DNA of 64,000 nt from Psychrobacillus sp044762655. Its GTDB lineage: Bacteria; Bacillota; Bacilli; Bacillales_A; Planococcaceae. Each line of letters starts with the position of its first letter. Positions within the stretch are counted from its first letter, which is position 1. The position numbers and the translations under genes were made by a program. The notes beneath the pieces were generated by a model. That model was not told the origin of the DNA, did no database searches, and saw only the letters and a program-made list of their open reading frames with translations. The DNA lies in the NCBI RefSeq assembly GCF_044762655.1, contig NZ_JBIWER010000004.1, forward strand, positions 124,001 to 188,000, written 5' to 3'. Of this stretch, positions 51,045-60,565 are shown piece by piece.

Positions 51045-51797
51045 ATGAAAGTTGTTTCAATCAGAGATATCCATATAGGAAAAGGTGCACCAAAAGTCAT
51101 TGTTCCGCTAATGGGAAGAACTCTAGATGAGCTCCTTTTGGAAATAAAAACAATTAAACAAATAAATTTGGATATTGTTGAATGGCGTGCAGATTTACTT
51201 GATGATATTGAAGATATAACTAAAGTAAAACAAACACTTGCTGTCATTCGAGAAGAACTATACCCTATCCCACTTCTGTTCACTTTTAGAACACATCGTG
51301 AAGGTGGCAATAAAACAATAGAAGACTCATACTACGAGGTCCTTCTAGTAGAAATGATGAAAACGAAAGAAATAGATTTGCTAGATGTGGAGTTATTCTC
51401 GCCTAAGGTGACAGAAATTATGGAAGCTGCAAAAGAAGAAGATGTTACTATCATCATGTCTAACCATGACTTCGAAAAGACTCCAGCCAAGGAAGAAATC
51501 ATGTGGAGACTTAAAAGAATGCAGGAGCTAGATGCACATATAACTAAAATTGCCGTAATGCCGAACAATCCAGCAGATGTCCTGACACTGCTAGATGCAA
51601 CTTGTACAATGCAGTCATTATATGCAGACCGCCCGATGATCACCATGTCTATGGCTTCTACCGGAGCAATCAGTCGATTAGCCGGTGAGGTTTTCGGCTC
51701 TTCCGCAACATTCGGTGCTGGTGTAGAGGCCTCTGCTCCTGGTCAGATTCCAGCAAATGACCTTAAACATATTTTAGAATTACTACATACAAAATAA
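51045..51797 (+). CDS. aroD: 3-dehydroquinate dehydratase, type I
   Basis: A 250-residue class I shikimate-pathway enzyme. It has NLDIVEWRADLLDDI (about 42-56), LLFTFRTHREGG (Arg of the substrate site, about 77-88), IIMSNHDFEKTP (catalytic His, about 141-152), ITKIAVMPNNPADVL (Schiff-base Lys about 168) and TMSMASTGAISRLAGEVFGS. It converts 3-dehydroquinate to 3-dehydroshikimate in the cytoplasm through a lysine imine. It is monocistronic and divergent from the GNAT gene. The same activity could also serve quinate catabolism, but no other quinate genes are nearby. Confidence 0.95.
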   Translation: MKVVSIRDIHIGKGAPKVIVPLMGRTLDELLLEIKTIKQINLDIVEWRADLLDDIEDITKVKQTLAVIREELYPIPLLFTFRTHREGGNKTIEDSYYEVLLVEMMKTKEIDLLDVELFSPKVTEIMEAAKEEDVTIIMSNHDFEKTPAKEEIMWRLKRMQELDAHITKIAVMPNNPADVLTLLDATCTMQSLYADRPMITMSMASTGAISRLAGEVFGSSATFGAGVEASAPGQIPANDLKHILELLHTK

Positions 51798-51890
51798 AAA
51801 ACCGGGTCCTTCAAGGTCTAGCCTATTTCTATCGTCTTCGAAAGGCTTTGGACACATGTGTTGCTATATTATTACCGAGTGAATATTTGG

Positions 51891-51932
51891 GGATGCTGGT
51901 CAGACGTCACAACCAGTCAGCATCCTTTTTTA
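51891..51932 (+). terminator. Terminator-like hairpin after aroD
   Basis: GGATGCTG.../...CAGCATCC with TTTTTT tail, about 95 bp past the aroD stop. Confidence 0.7.
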
Positions 51933-52020
51933 TCGATAATCTTAGGCGTTTGTCTATCCGTTACCCTCCTCCAACTTGTAGAATATACTCTAATTGAAAA
52001 ATAAAAGAGGTGAGCCAAAT

Positions 52021-52935
52021 TTGTATTGGGAAGAAATAGAGGACAAAATACTATTACATACTCCATCTGGATTTAGCTTTTCTAAGAATCTTCATTATCT
52101 TTCCAGATCAACCAACGAATGCTTGTTTCTTATTCAGGACAATAAAATCCGAAAAGTAGTATCACTTGAAACCTGCACTCCATTAATAGAGATCAGCGAA
52201 TGCGAAGAGCAAATTCTAACAATTGAATTTTTAAATCATACACGTCCAGAAAATAATAGCAGTCGCGAAGAGGTCGTGGCCTATATAATAGAGTGGTTTG
52301 ATCTAAAAGTGGATTTGAGGGAATTTTATAAATTAGCGTCCGGTGACCCTTTATTGTCACACGCGATAAAAAAATTTGAAGGACTACGCATTATGGGCAT
52401 TCCCGATTTGTTCGAAGCAATGGTCTGGGGGATACTCGGTCAGCAGATCAATTTAACTTATGCTTATACATTAAAGCGTCGTTTAGTGGAAACTTTCGGT
52501 CGTTCCATTCATTTTGAAGGTCATGACTATTGGTTATTTCCAACATCCTATGTTATTGCGAACCTGACCGTACAGGATTTAAGTGAGTTAAAAATGACCG
52601 TAAAAAAGTGTGAGTATTTAATTGAAGTGGCGAACTTAATCCATAAGGATGTCCTGACAAAGCAAATGCTCCTTGAAACAAATGATGTAAAAAAAGCAGA
52701 AAAGATTCTTACTCAAATCCGTGGGATAGGACCATGGACCGCTAATTACGTATTAATGCGTTGTTTAAGATTTCCTTCCGCATTTCCTATAGATGATGTA
52801 GGACTACATAATGCTATTAAACAGGCAAATGGTTCGCCAACCAAGCCTACGAGAAGCGAAATTATGCTGCTAACTCAAAACTGGATAGGTTGGGAAGCAT
52901 ATGCAACCTTTTACTTATGGAGATTGCTTTACTGA
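52021..52935 (+). CDS. alkA: DNA-3-methyladenine glycosylase II (AlkA-type)
   Basis: A 304-residue HhH-GPD base-excision repair enzyme. Residues about 120-140 contain ILGQQINLTYAYTLKRRLVE; the helix-hairpin-helix is IRGIGPWTANYVLMRCLRFP (about 232-251) and the catalytic Asp follows in AFPIDDVGLHNAI (about 253-265). It removes alkylated bases. TTG 52021 is the preferred start because GAGGTG lies eight bases upstream; an earlier in-frame ATG at 51994 has no ribosome site. Related in function to the ATL gene at 41831 but not linked. Confidence 0.9.
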   Translation: MYWEEIEDKILLHTPSGFSFSKNLHYLSRSTNECLFLIQDNKIRKVVSLETCTPLIEISECEEQILTIEFLNHTRPENNSSREEVVAYIIEWFDLKVDLREFYKLASGDPLLSHAIKKFEGLRIMGIPDLFEAMVWGILGQQINLTYAYTLKRRLVETFGRSIHFEGHDYWLFPTSYVIANLTVQDLSELKMTVKKCEYLIEVANLIHKDVLTKQMLLETNDVKKAEKILTQIRGIGPWTANYVLMRCLRFPSAFPIDDVGLHNAIKQANGSPTKPTRSEIMLLTQNWIGWEAYATFYLWRLLY

Positions 52936-52976
52936 GGGTTATAAATAACCCATAACTTACCTTACTCTCAATCTAA

Positions 52977-53014
52977 AATAACCCATCCTTCTCCATTCAA
53001 AAAGGATGGGTTTA
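52977..53014. terminator. Bidirectional terminator
   Basis: AACCCATCCTT/AAGGATGGGTT stem with T-run between convergent genes. Confidence 0.85.
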
Positions 53015-53017
53015 TGC

Positions 53018-53908
53018 TTATTTTAATATTTCTAAGATTTCTTCAGATACATATGTTTTCTTATCTTTTAACACCGGTTGTTCTAAAAATAATTGTAAAC
53101 TTTTATTGTAGCTGTAGACTTTCATATCACGAATTATTTGGATAGAACTGTTCCCTTTTGTAAGGGTTACTTTCTTTTGAGTAGAGGTAGAATAACTTTT
53201 CACTTCATACCCTAGTTGTTCAGCTACTTTACGAAGCGGAATCATCTTTATCCCATTTTGTATAAAATAATCATTAGTAATAATTTGTTTCAATTCGGGT
53301 GAAATATAGTTTAAAGCAACAACCTTCGTTGGAATTGTTTGGGCTGGAATGCTTTTTGTTGCCATCGTATAGAATACAATAAGCTCTTTTCCACTTAAAT
53401 CTTGAAGTTCTATCTTTTCTCCTGCAGTATTTTCTAGGATAGTATTATTATTCACTTTCAAATTCAATTCATTATCTAAACTACGTAGTTCTTCATCGAA
53501 TTTCCCTACTTTAACGGAACCGAATTTTTTTTCATCATGTACAATCACTAATTCCGGAGATATTTGCGCTGGATATATCAGAATCATCGGTTTATTTTTG
53601 TCATAGTAAGCTTCTATTTGCTGTCCTTTTTGGAATGCTGATTTCTCCATCTTTTTCGTGGATCCACTATTGAATACTAGCGATTCCTCCGTTACGTTAA
53701 AAAAAGTTATCTGCGGCTCATTGCTAATTGTTTCTACCGTTAATGTGACAGTATCCTTTTTTGTTTCTACATCTGTTATAACTCCAGATGCTTTTACAAA
53801 ATTAGTCGCTTCTACTTTTGCATCCCCACCTTGTGCATTCACTCCATGGCTCCATATAAGCCCTACCGTTAAAACCATTACGATAGCTCCACAAATTTTC
53901 TTCATCAA
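53018..53908 (-). CDS. Secreted protein with copper-amine-oxidase-N-like stalk domain
   Basis: A 296-residue exported protein. The signal peptide is MMKKICGAIVMVLTVGLIWS followed by a likely cleavage after HGVNAQG. Residues about 30-200 contain beta-rich segments of unknown family with repeated VVALNYISPELKQI-like phrases. The C-terminus (about 205-296) resembles the copper amine oxidase N-terminal/stalk domain (MIPLRKVAEQLGYEVKSYST then KKVTLTKGNSSIQI), a common Bacillales cell-surface module not itself catalytic. Monocistronic, divergent from the ABC transporter genes. Confidence 0.75.
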   Translation of the reverse strand: MMKKICGAIVMVLTVGLIWSHGVNAQGGDAKVEATNFVKASGVITDVETKKDTVTLTVETISNEPQITFFNVTEESLVFNSGSTKKMEKSAFQKGQQIEAYYDKNKPMILIYPAQISPELVIVHDEKKFGSVKVGKFDEELRSLDNELNLKVNNNTILENTAGEKIELQDLSGKELIVFYTMATKSIPAQTIPTKVVALNYISPELKQIITNDYFIQNGIKMIPLRKVAEQLGYEVKSYSTSTQKKVTLTKGNSSIQIIRDMKVYSYNKSLQLFLEQPVLKDKKTYVSEEILEILK

Positions 53909-54035
53909 ATCGCTCCTTTTTTGGGTTCTCTATACATATGACGGGCTTATTTACAAAAACGTTACAATTTAAGTGAAACATTCTTACTATTGATTCGTAT
54001 AAGATGAAAAGAGAAAAATAGATAGGAGTTTGAAT

Positions 54036-54935
54036 ATGACGTTATCAATTAATCAAGTAACTAAGAAATATCAAGACTTCGTTGCTGTTAATGGTTTGTC
54101 CTTTACAATAGAAAAAGGAGAAATCTTTGGCTTGATCGGGCAAAATGGTGCAGGTAAAACAACGACATTCCGCATGATTTTAGACTTACAGGAAACAACA
54201 AAAGGAAGTATTACATGGAATGGGCAGCCTATAAATTCAATTAATCGGGATATTCTAGGTTATTTACCTGAAGAGCGCGGCATCTTCCCTGCCATGACAG
54301 TAGAGGACCAATTATACTTCTTTGGAGAGCTTAGAGGTAAGCATAGAAAAGACTTAAAGAAAGAGGTAGATTATTGGATTAATCGTTTTGAATTAGAGGA
54401 TAAACGAAAAGCAAAAGCAGAGACCTTATCCAAAGGAAACCAACAAAAGGTTCAATTAATCGCAAGCTTTATACATGAACCAGAGTTCCTTATATTAGAC
54501 GAGCCATTTAGCGGATTGGATCCTGTAAATATGGATTTACTAAAACAAGCTATTCTAGACTTGAAGCATAAAGGAACTACCATTTTGTTTTCTAGTCATC
54601 AGATGGATAATGTGGAAGAGCTTTGTGACCATTTATGCCTTTTAAAACGTGGAGTATCTTTGTTTTCAGGTAGGTTACTTGATTTAAAGAAACAATACGG
54701 AAAAACAAAACTAGCTATTCGTACAGATGTACCTAAGGATGTTTTAGCTGGATTACACGGTGTAAGGAATATTCAAGTTGGTAGAGACCATTACACATTA
54801 ACACTTGAGGATGAATCGTATGCACAATCAATCTTTGACTATGTATCTAGTGGAAAGTATATAGAGAAATTTAGTTTGGATTATTTATCATTAGATGAAA
54901 TTTTCAAGGATAAGGTAGGTGCTACACATGTCTAA
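54036..54935 (+). CDS. ABC exporter ATP-binding subunit (NatA-like)
   Basis: A 299-residue ATPase: Walker A GQNGAGKTTTFR (about 36-47), Q-loop LQETTKG, ABC signature LSKGNQQKVQLIASF (about 132-146), Walker B FLILDEPFSGLDP (about 153-165) and H-loop SSHQMDNVEE. The C-terminal extension is typical of NatA/YhaQ-type subunits. ATG 54036 has AGGAG seven bases upstream. It overlaps the permease gene by 8 bp and supplies energy for it, probably exporting Na+ or a toxic compound. Confidence 0.92.
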   Translation: MTLSINQVTKKYQDFVAVNGLSFTIEKGEIFGLIGQNGAGKTTTFRMILDLQETTKGSITWNGQPINSINRDILGYLPEERGIFPAMTVEDQLYFFGELRGKHRKDLKKEVDYWINRFELEDKRKAKAETLSKGNQQKVQLIASFIHEPEFLILDEPFSGLDPVNMDLLKQAILDLKHKGTTILFSSHQMDNVEELCDHLCLLKRGVSLFSGRLLDLKKQYGKTKLAIRTDVPKDVLAGLHGVRNIQVGRDHYTLTLEDESYAQSIFDYVSSGKYIEKFSLDYLSLDEIFKDKVGATHV

Positions 54936-56163
54936 GTTTTGGTTATTAGTGAAGCAGCTTTATGTTCAAAAAGTTAAAGCGAAATCATTTATATTTTCTA
55001 TCGTATTATATGTTGCTGTCATTAGTGGTGTTATGTTCTGGTCCGATATTAAAGAAGCGTTTTTCCAGGAAGATGCTCTAAAAATTGCTTTGATCAACGA
55101 GACAGATGTGGAAATCGAAGCTTTGTTCGAATCGACTAGTGATATCCAATTTACCTTCCCTACAGACGATGTAGAAAAGGTAGAAGAACAAGTGATAAAC
55201 GGCGAATTTTCGGCTGTAATTTTCGTTGAGGATCAAGATAATTCACTTACTGCAGAAATTGCCACCTTCGAACCACTGACGTTTAATGATCAGCAAAGCC
55301 TTTCTGCCACTTTACAATACGCGGGGAAAATTTATGAAGTGCAGCAGCTGAATTTAACTGCAGAGGAAGCTAACAAAATCCTTCAATCGGAAACTAACAT
55401 CACGATGAAAAGCCTTGATGAATCTACCTCTGGTAAAAGTGAGGATGAAAAGGCTGCAGGAATAGGCGCTTCATTTTTAGTAGGATTTTTAATTTATTCA
55501 TTTGTTATGACATTTTTATCGATGATTACAACAGACGTTGCTTCTGAAAAAGGTTCACGTGTTTTAGAAGTTTTACTTGCAAGCGTTAAACCAGCTACAC
55601 ACTTTATGGCAAAATTAACGGGGACATTTCTTTTAGCATTAACTCAAATTGCAACATTATTAGTCGTTCAAGGTTTGTTATTTGCACTGATTGACGGAGG
55701 ATCCAAATGGGAGGTAGTGCAAGAACTGGTCAACGAATTATCCTACTCATTTATCGGATACTCTGTAGCATTTTTATTGATAACAATTATTTTATATTTA
55801 ATACTAGGTGCACTATTAGGTTCTTTAGTCTCTAAGGTGGAAGAATCGAGTCAGGCTATGATGCCAGCGATGATGGTTGGAGTTATCGGATTCTACGTCC
55901 TAATATCCGGGATGGCAAGCCCAGACACGATGCTCATTAAAGTATTCTCTTACATCCCTTTCACATCTGGTATGGTCATGCCACTTCGAATTGGGGCAAC
56001 GGATATTTCTTCATTCGAACCAATTCTTTCCATGTCTATATTAATTGGCACTGTGATTCTTCTGTTCCTATTAAGCTTATCCTTCTATAAACGAAGTGTA
56101 TTAACTTATAGTAGCGGAGGAATAATCCAAAAAATCAAAACCGTGCTAAAGGTTACCACTTAA
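54928..56163 (+). CDS. ABC-2-type permease (NatB/YhaP-like)
   Basis: A 411-residue membrane subunit with one N-terminal helix, a large external loop (about 45-165, rich in acidic residues) and five or six C-terminal helices, including FLVGFLIYSFVMTFLSMITT and EKGSRVLEVLLASVKP, the hallmark of NatB-type permeases. ATG 54928 lies within the last codons of the ATPase gene (ATGTCTAA). Together the two form a homodimeric or heterodimeric exporter like NatAB. Followed by a terminator at 56184. Confidence 0.9.
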   Translation: MSKFWLLVKQLYVQKVKAKSFIFSIVLYVAVISGVMFWSDIKEAFFQEDALKIALINETDVEIEALFESTSDIQFTFPTDDVEKVEEQVINGEFSAVIFVEDQDNSLTAEIATFEPLTFNDQQSLSATLQYAGKIYEVQQLNLTAEEANKILQSETNITMKSLDESTSGKSEDEKAAGIGASFLVGFLIYSFVMTFLSMITTDVASEKGSRVLEVLLASVKPATHFMAKLTGTFLLALTQIATLLVVQGLLFALIDGGSKWEVVQELVNELSYSFIGYSVAFLLITIILYLILGALLGSLVSKVEESSQAMMPAMMVGVIGFYVLISGMASPDTMLIKVFSYIPFTSGMVMPLRIGATDISSFEPILSMSILIGTVILLFLLSLSFYKRSVLTYSSGGIIQKIKTVLKVTT

Positions 56164-56183
56164 CTTAACTTCATTACATCAAA

Positions 56184-56219
56184 ACAATTGCGAAGGTATC
56201 TTTGCGATTGTTTTTTTAT
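56184..56219 (+). terminator. Terminator after the ABC exporter operon
   Basis: AACAATTGC.../GCGATTGTT stem with one mismatched or G-U pair and a TTTTTTT tail. Confidence 0.7.
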
Positions 56220-56270
56220 ACAATTCTTGACCTCTTGCATAAAATAATGGATGAAAGAAGGGATGCATGT

Positions 56271-58115
56271 ATGTGTGGAATTACTGGTTGGATTCATTTT
56301 CAAAAGGATTTGAGAAACGAATTGTCAGCAGTTGTAAAAATGACAGGAACCTTAAAGAAACGGGGTCCAGATGACGATAATATTTGGAGTTCTCCGCACG
56401 CCGTGTTTGGACATCGTCGACTCACAGTAGTAGATCCTGTTGGTGGAAAGCAACCAATGACCAAAAATTATCAATCAAATGAATATACACTAACGTATAA
56501 TGGAGAACTATATAATACGGAGGATCTCCGAAAAGAATTATTGAAACGTGGGCATACTTTCTCTGGTCATTCAGATACCGAGGTTTTATTGACCTCCTAT
56601 ATCGAATGGAAGGAAAAATGCGTTAACTATTTAAACGGTATATTTGCATTTGCTATTTGGGATCAGTTGGAACAAAAAGTTTTTATTGCACGAGATCGTC
56701 TAGGAGTTAAACCACTTTTTTATACCGAAAAAAATGGGGGATTCCTTTTTGGTTCTGAGCAAAAATCGCTTTTTGCACACCCTTCTATTTCACCAATCCT
56801 CAATAGAAATGGCCTTGCTGAGATTATTGGATTAGGTCCATCGTATACCCCTGGTTCGGGTGTATACAAGGACATAAAAGAATTACGCCCAGCCCATGCA
56901 TTAAGCTTAACTCGGAACGGGCTCCGGACTTGGCGTTATTGGAATGTAGAAAGCAAGGAGCATACAGATTCTTTAGACGAGACAATTGAAAAAGTTCGAT
57001 TCCTAGTAACCGATGCTGTAGAAAGGCAGCTTGTATCAGACGTACCTCTTTGCACTTTCCTTTCTGGTGGTTTGGATTCTAGTATTATTACATCCATTGC
57101 TGCCAAATCCTATTCACAGGATTCTATATCCCCACTGCACACATACTCCATTGACTATCAAGACAATGACCAGCATTTCCAAGGAAACACCTTTCAGCCT
57201 TCAAACGACCTCCCTTGGATTCAAAAGGTGACAAACCATCTCGATACGAAACATCATTTCTCCATTATTAGCCAGCAAAAACTGGCAGAACATTTAAGAG
57301 AAGCTGTTCACGTGAGAGACCTTCCCGGAATGGCAGATATCGATTCTTCTTTACTATGGTTTTGCAGAGAAATAAAGCAAGACTTTACGGTCGGCCTATC
57401 TGGAGAATGTGCAGACGAAATATTTGGTGGCTATCCTTGGTTCCACCAGGTAGGAAATTCGGAAAAAGGATTTCCTTGGATACGATCTAGCAAGGAACGT
57501 TTTCAATTATTGAACGATAGTTGGCAAGGTAAATTACAAGTAGAAGAATACGTTCAAAATGCATATAAAACAACTTTATCTGAAACTCCGCTATTAGAAG
57601 GAGAAACAACTATAGAAGCAAAAAGACGTGAGCTATTTTATATGAATATGACGTGGTTTATGACAACTCTTTTAGTTAGAAAAGATCGGATGAGTATGGG
57701 GGCTAGTCTAGAGGTACGCGTCCCATTTGCCGATCATCGGCTAGTAGAATATGCATGGAATATTCCTTGGGAATACAAAATGGTTGGTAATCAGGAAAAA
57801 GGTATTCTACGAAAGGCATTTGAAGGCAGTCTGCCATTTGATGTACTTTATCGCAAAAAAAGTCCATATCCAAAAACGCATAATCCTGTTTATACGGGTA
57901 TTGTGAGTACTATGTTAAAAGAGCAATTGCAAGATAAAAGCTCCATTCTTCATGAACTCTTTCAAAAGCAGCGGTTGGCAGATTTAGTCGATTCAAATGG
58001 AGAAGCATTTAAAGTACCATGGTTTGGTCAGTTAATGTCTGGTCCACAGCTTCTGGCCTATTTGGTACAGATGCATATTTGGTTTAAGGATTATCAAGTA
58101 CAACTGGTGGATTGA
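56271..58115 (+). CDS. asnB: Asparagine synthetase, glutamine-hydrolysing (AsnB/AsnO class)
   Basis: A 614-residue class II amidotransferase. Starting at ATG 56271 places the nucleophilic Cys at position 2 (MCGITGWIHF), as required. The glutaminase domain includes GHRRLTVVDP and YNGELYN (about 70-80); the synthetase domain has the PP-loop FLSGGLDSSIITS (about 264-276), GLSGECADEIFGGYPW (about 370-385) and the C-terminal EVRVPFADHRLVEYAW. Length equals my recollection of B. subtilis AsnO (YisO), the sporulation-associated synthetase. It converts Asp plus Gln to Asn with ATP. The longer upstream frame would lose the N-terminal Cys. Confidence 0.92.
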   Translation: MCGITGWIHFQKDLRNELSAVVKMTGTLKKRGPDDDNIWSSPHAVFGHRRLTVVDPVGGKQPMTKNYQSNEYTLTYNGELYNTEDLRKELLKRGHTFSGHSDTEVLLTSYIEWKEKCVNYLNGIFAFAIWDQLEQKVFIARDRLGVKPLFYTEKNGGFLFGSEQKSLFAHPSISPILNRNGLAEIIGLGPSYTPGSGVYKDIKELRPAHALSLTRNGLRTWRYWNVESKEHTDSLDETIEKVRFLVTDAVERQLVSDVPLCTFLSGGLDSSIITSIAAKSYSQDSISPLHTYSIDYQDNDQHFQGNTFQPSNDLPWIQKVTNHLDTKHHFSIISQQKLAEHLREAVHVRDLPGMADIDSSLLWFCREIKQDFTVGLSGECADEIFGGYPWFHQVGNSEKGFPWIRSSKERFQLLNDSWQGKLQVEEYVQNAYKTTLSETPLLEGETTIEAKRRELFYMNMTWFMTTLLVRKDRMSMGASLEVRVPFADHRLVEYAWNIPWEYKMVGNQEKGILRKAFEGSLPFDVLYRKKSPYPKTHNPVYTGIVSTMLKEQLQDKSSILHELFQKQRLADLVDSNGEAFKVPWFGQLMSGPQLLAYLVQMHIWFKDYQVQLVD

Positions 58116-58249
58116 AGGTATTAATCAAACAGAAATTGGATAAAATCACGTTTCGAGAGTAAATCATTCCCTAGAGCAAGTATTCAATTAGCGAGAGCAA
58201 GTAAGCTAGATGACCGCGAATAATTGCCACTACAGAGATAGTAAACAAT

Positions 58250-58290
58250 AAAAAAAGGGTTTACTCTGCTCCAGACAGAGTAAACCCTTT
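58250..58290. terminator. Terminator of the dapH-dapL operon
   Basis: AAAGGGTTTACTCTG/CAGAGTAAACCCTTT perfect stem, four bases past the dapL stop on the minus strand. Confidence 0.9.
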
Positions 58291-58293
58291 GTA

Positions 58294-59421
58294 TTAGCTT
58301 GAAATTTCACGAAAATAAGCATCTATAAATGGCACTAGATAGTCTATGACCGCTTCATCAGGACTTAGCATTGGATGATGCAGTCCATACGCTGAGTTAA
58401 CACCAGCCCAAAACAGCAACCCTGGTATTTCTTGTAGAAAATAACCAAAATCTTCGCCAGTCATAGCCGCATCACATAAAATCGCGTTAGTTGCTGGGTC
58501 TCGTTCTGCAAATGCCAAAAATTCATCCGCAAGAAAAGCATCATTTTTCACCTGATAATAAGATGAACCGTAGTCTATATGAATGGTACACTCAAAAGCA
58601 ATTTCTGCTGCTCGACAGAACGACTCGATTCTTTCTTTAATAATTGTCATCGTTTCTGCATCCATTGTACGAATAGTGCCCTCTAACCGTGCATGACCAG
58701 AAATGATATTTTGCACGGTTCCTGAGGTAAACTTTCCAATAGTAAGGACTGCGGGATCCATCGGATTAACAGAACGGCTTACAATTGTTTGCAGTTGTAA
58801 TAATAGAGTAGCGGCTGCGACAGACATATCTCGAGCTTGATGAGGAAATGCCGCATGCCCTTCCCTGCCAACTACGTCAATAAACAATTCAGAAGTATTG
58901 GCAAATAGTAAACCTGGACGAGTAGCCACAGTTCCAACAGAGTATTCTGGTGCTATATGGAAAGCAAATATTTTATCGGGCATCAATGCCGGTTGCTCTT
59001 TTTTCAACCATTCTCGCATAGGAAGTGCACCACCTGGACTTTCCTCTGCTGGTTGAAATAGAATAACTACATGATCTTTTACAGGGTTTTCTACTAGTTT
59101 TCTTAGTAAACCCAATGCCACTGTCATATGCACATCATGACCACAAGCATGCATTTTCCCGGGATGGCTGGATTCGAATGGAAGTCCTGTTACCTCTGTT
59201 ATCGGAAGACCATCTATATCCGTTCGCCAGCCAATTGTTTGTGCCGGCTCGGTTCCCGCTATTTTCACAACAATACCTGTTTTCCAAATAGTAATGGACA
59301 GTCTATCCTGTGGAAGTGCACGGATCTGTTCCAATAAATAGCTTTGTGTTTTTACTTCTTCAAAACCTAATTCAGGTATGCGATGTAAATCTCTCCGAAT
59401 ATCTTGTAAGGTTTTCATCAT
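58294..59421 (-). CDS. dapL: N-acetyldiaminopimelate deacetylase
   Basis: A 375-residue M20-family amidohydrolase. Metal-site motifs are present: GWRTDIDGLPITE (about 63-75), MHACGHDVHMTVALG (about 91-105), LFQPAEESPGGALPM (about 125-139) and the distal CDAAMTGEDFGYFL. It removes the acetyl group from N-acetyl-LL-diaminopimelate, a late step of the acetylated lysine/DAP branch used by Bacillus (YkuR). It is located eight bases downstream of dapH, which makes the assignment firm. Confidence 0.93.
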   Translation of the reverse strand: MMKTLQDIRRDLHRIPELGFEEVKTQSYLLEQIRALPQDRLSITIWKTGIVVKIAGTEPAQTIGWRTDIDGLPITEVTGLPFESSHPGKMHACGHDVHMTVALGLLRKLVENPVKDHVVILFQPAEESPGGALPMREWLKKEQPALMPDKIFAFHIAPEYSVGTVATRPGLLFANTSELFIDVVGREGHAAFPHQARDMSVAAATLLLQLQTIVSRSVNPMDPAVLTIGKFTSGTVQNIISGHARLEGTIRTMDAETMTIIKERIESFCRAAEIAFECTIHIDYGSSYYQVKNDAFLADEFLAFAERDPATNAILCDAAMTGEDFGYFLQEIPGLLFWAGVNSAYGLHHPMLSPDEAVIDYLVPFIDAYFREISS

Positions 59422-59429
59422 CCACCAAC

Positions 59430-60143
59430 TTATAACTGACGCAATTCTTGCATGATTTCCGTTTTCGATCTTGTTTGATCATCAATTTCTTTGATCACTT
59501 TAGCAGGTGCTCCAACTGCTACCGAATTTGGTGGGATGTCCTTAGTAACAATTGCACCAGCAGCTACAACCGAACCTTTACCAACTTTACAGCCTTCAAG
59601 AACTACAACATTTGCTCCTATTAATACATCATCTTCAATAATAACTGGAGTTGCAGAAGGTGGCTCAATTACTCCCGCTAGCACTGCACCAGCACCAATA
59701 TGACAGTTTTTCCCTACGGTTGCACGTCCCCCAAGAACCGCACCCATATCGATCATCGTACCTTCTCCAATAACAGCACCAATATTAATAAGTGCACCCA
59801 TCATAATAACGCTATTATCTCCAATACTAACCTGATCCCGAATAACTGCGCCTGGCTCGATTCGAGCATTTATCCCCTTCAAATCTAATAGTGGAATAGC
59901 AGAGTTACGACTTTCATTTTCTACTACTACATCTTCAATTTGATTTTTATTTTCATTTATAACGGTTTCAATTTCAGACCATTCTCCAAATAATACTAGG
60001 GAATTACCTTCACCAAACACCTTTGTATTTTCCCCGAAGGAGAGCTGATCTATCTCATTTCCTTTTATGTATACTTTCACCTGTGTTGATTTCTTTGCGT
60101 GTTGAATATATGAAATAATTTCATGTGCATCTAGTTGTTTCAT
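59430..60143 (-). CDS. dapH: Tetrahydrodipicolinate N-acetyltransferase
   Basis: A 237-residue enzyme with an N-terminal DapH-N domain (ISYIQHAKKSTQVKVYIKGN) and a left-handed beta-helix of hexapeptide repeats from about residue 95 (GDNSVIMMGALINIGAVIGE, AVLGGRATVGKNCHIGAGAV). It acetylates tetrahydrodipicolinate with acetyl-CoA (YkuQ in B. subtilis), feeding peptidoglycan and lysine synthesis. The operon order dapH-dapL is as in other Bacillales. ATG follows a GGAGGT site. No lysine riboswitch was recognised upstream. Confidence 0.94.
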   Translation of the reverse strand: MKQLDAHEIISYIQHAKKSTQVKVYIKGNEIDQLSFGENTKVFGEGNSLVLFGEWSEIETVINENKNQIEDVVVENESRNSAIPLLDLKGINARIEPGAVIRDQVSIGDNSVIMMGALINIGAVIGEGTMIDMGAVLGGRATVGKNCHIGAGAVLAGVIEPPSATPVIIEDDVLIGANVVVLEGCKVGKGSVVAAGAIVTKDIPPNSVAVGAPAKVIKEIDDQTRSKTEIMQELRQL

Positions 60144-60287
60144 TTTCCCTACCTCCTCAAATATGTGTCTATTCTACAGGAATTTTTATTAAAAATCACG
60201 AATTTAAATGCAATTATCAAAAATAAATTTGAAAATTCATATTTTCGAATAACTTCCAATCTACATTATCGTTTCCTTTCATACTCT

Positions 60288-60317
60288 GAGACAATTAAAT
60301 ATAAAATATGTTACAAT
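60288..60317 (+). promoter_or_regulatory. Putative sigma-A promoter of the ABC-F leader
   Basis: GAGACA (60288-60293) and TACAAT (60312-60317) with an 18-bp spacer. Transcription would start near 60324, giving a leader of about 258 nt before the ABC-F start codon. Confidence 0.6.
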
Positions 60318-60330
60318 CCAAGTAACAAAC

Positions 60331-60381
60331 ATGAAGGGACGATGGGTGGACAATGATTATATAATCTTATTTCTCGCATAA
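60331..60381 (+). CDS. Possible 16-residue leader peptide of the ABC-F attenuator
   Basis: ATG near the predicted transcript 5' end begins MKGRWVDNDYIILFLA and a stop. Its own ribosome site is poor, and an overlapping ATG (60342, in another frame) has AAGGGA just upstream, so which one is translated is unsure. A short leader frame ahead of an attenuator is expected in antibiotic-inducible ABC-F genes. Confidence 0.4.
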   Translation: MKGRWVDNDYIILFLA

Positions 60382-60525
60382 TATTTGCTGCTTCGTGCAG
60401 AACATAATATTTTAAGCGCAAACGGAAATAGGATTAGTCTGCCCATTTTTCAGAACGATACGAATGATTTTCTCTACACTAATGAATGTGTAGCGTTTTT
60501 TCGTATATTTTTCATGGTCAGCAAC

Positions 60526-60565
60526 ATCCTTCCGTATTATTCGGAGGGATTTTTTTTATCCCTCC
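60526..60565 (+). promoter_or_regulatory. Transcription attenuator upstream of the ABC-F gene
   Basis: ATCCTTCCG (60526-60534), loop TATTATT and CGGAGGGAT (60542-60550) form a 9-bp terminator stem followed directly by seven T. The same 3' arm GGAGGGAT (60543-60550) is also perfectly complementary to ATCCCTCC (60558-60565), giving a competing hairpin with the T-run as loop. CTCC of that second arm can also pair with the GGAG of the ribosome site (60570-60573). Structure thus suggests conditional read-through. Confidence 0.75.

Noticed and set aside
60144..60330. Lysine riboswitch (L-box) upstream of dapH
   Set aside because: The sequence is AT-rich without the conserved L-box blocks and too short before the promoter-proximal region.
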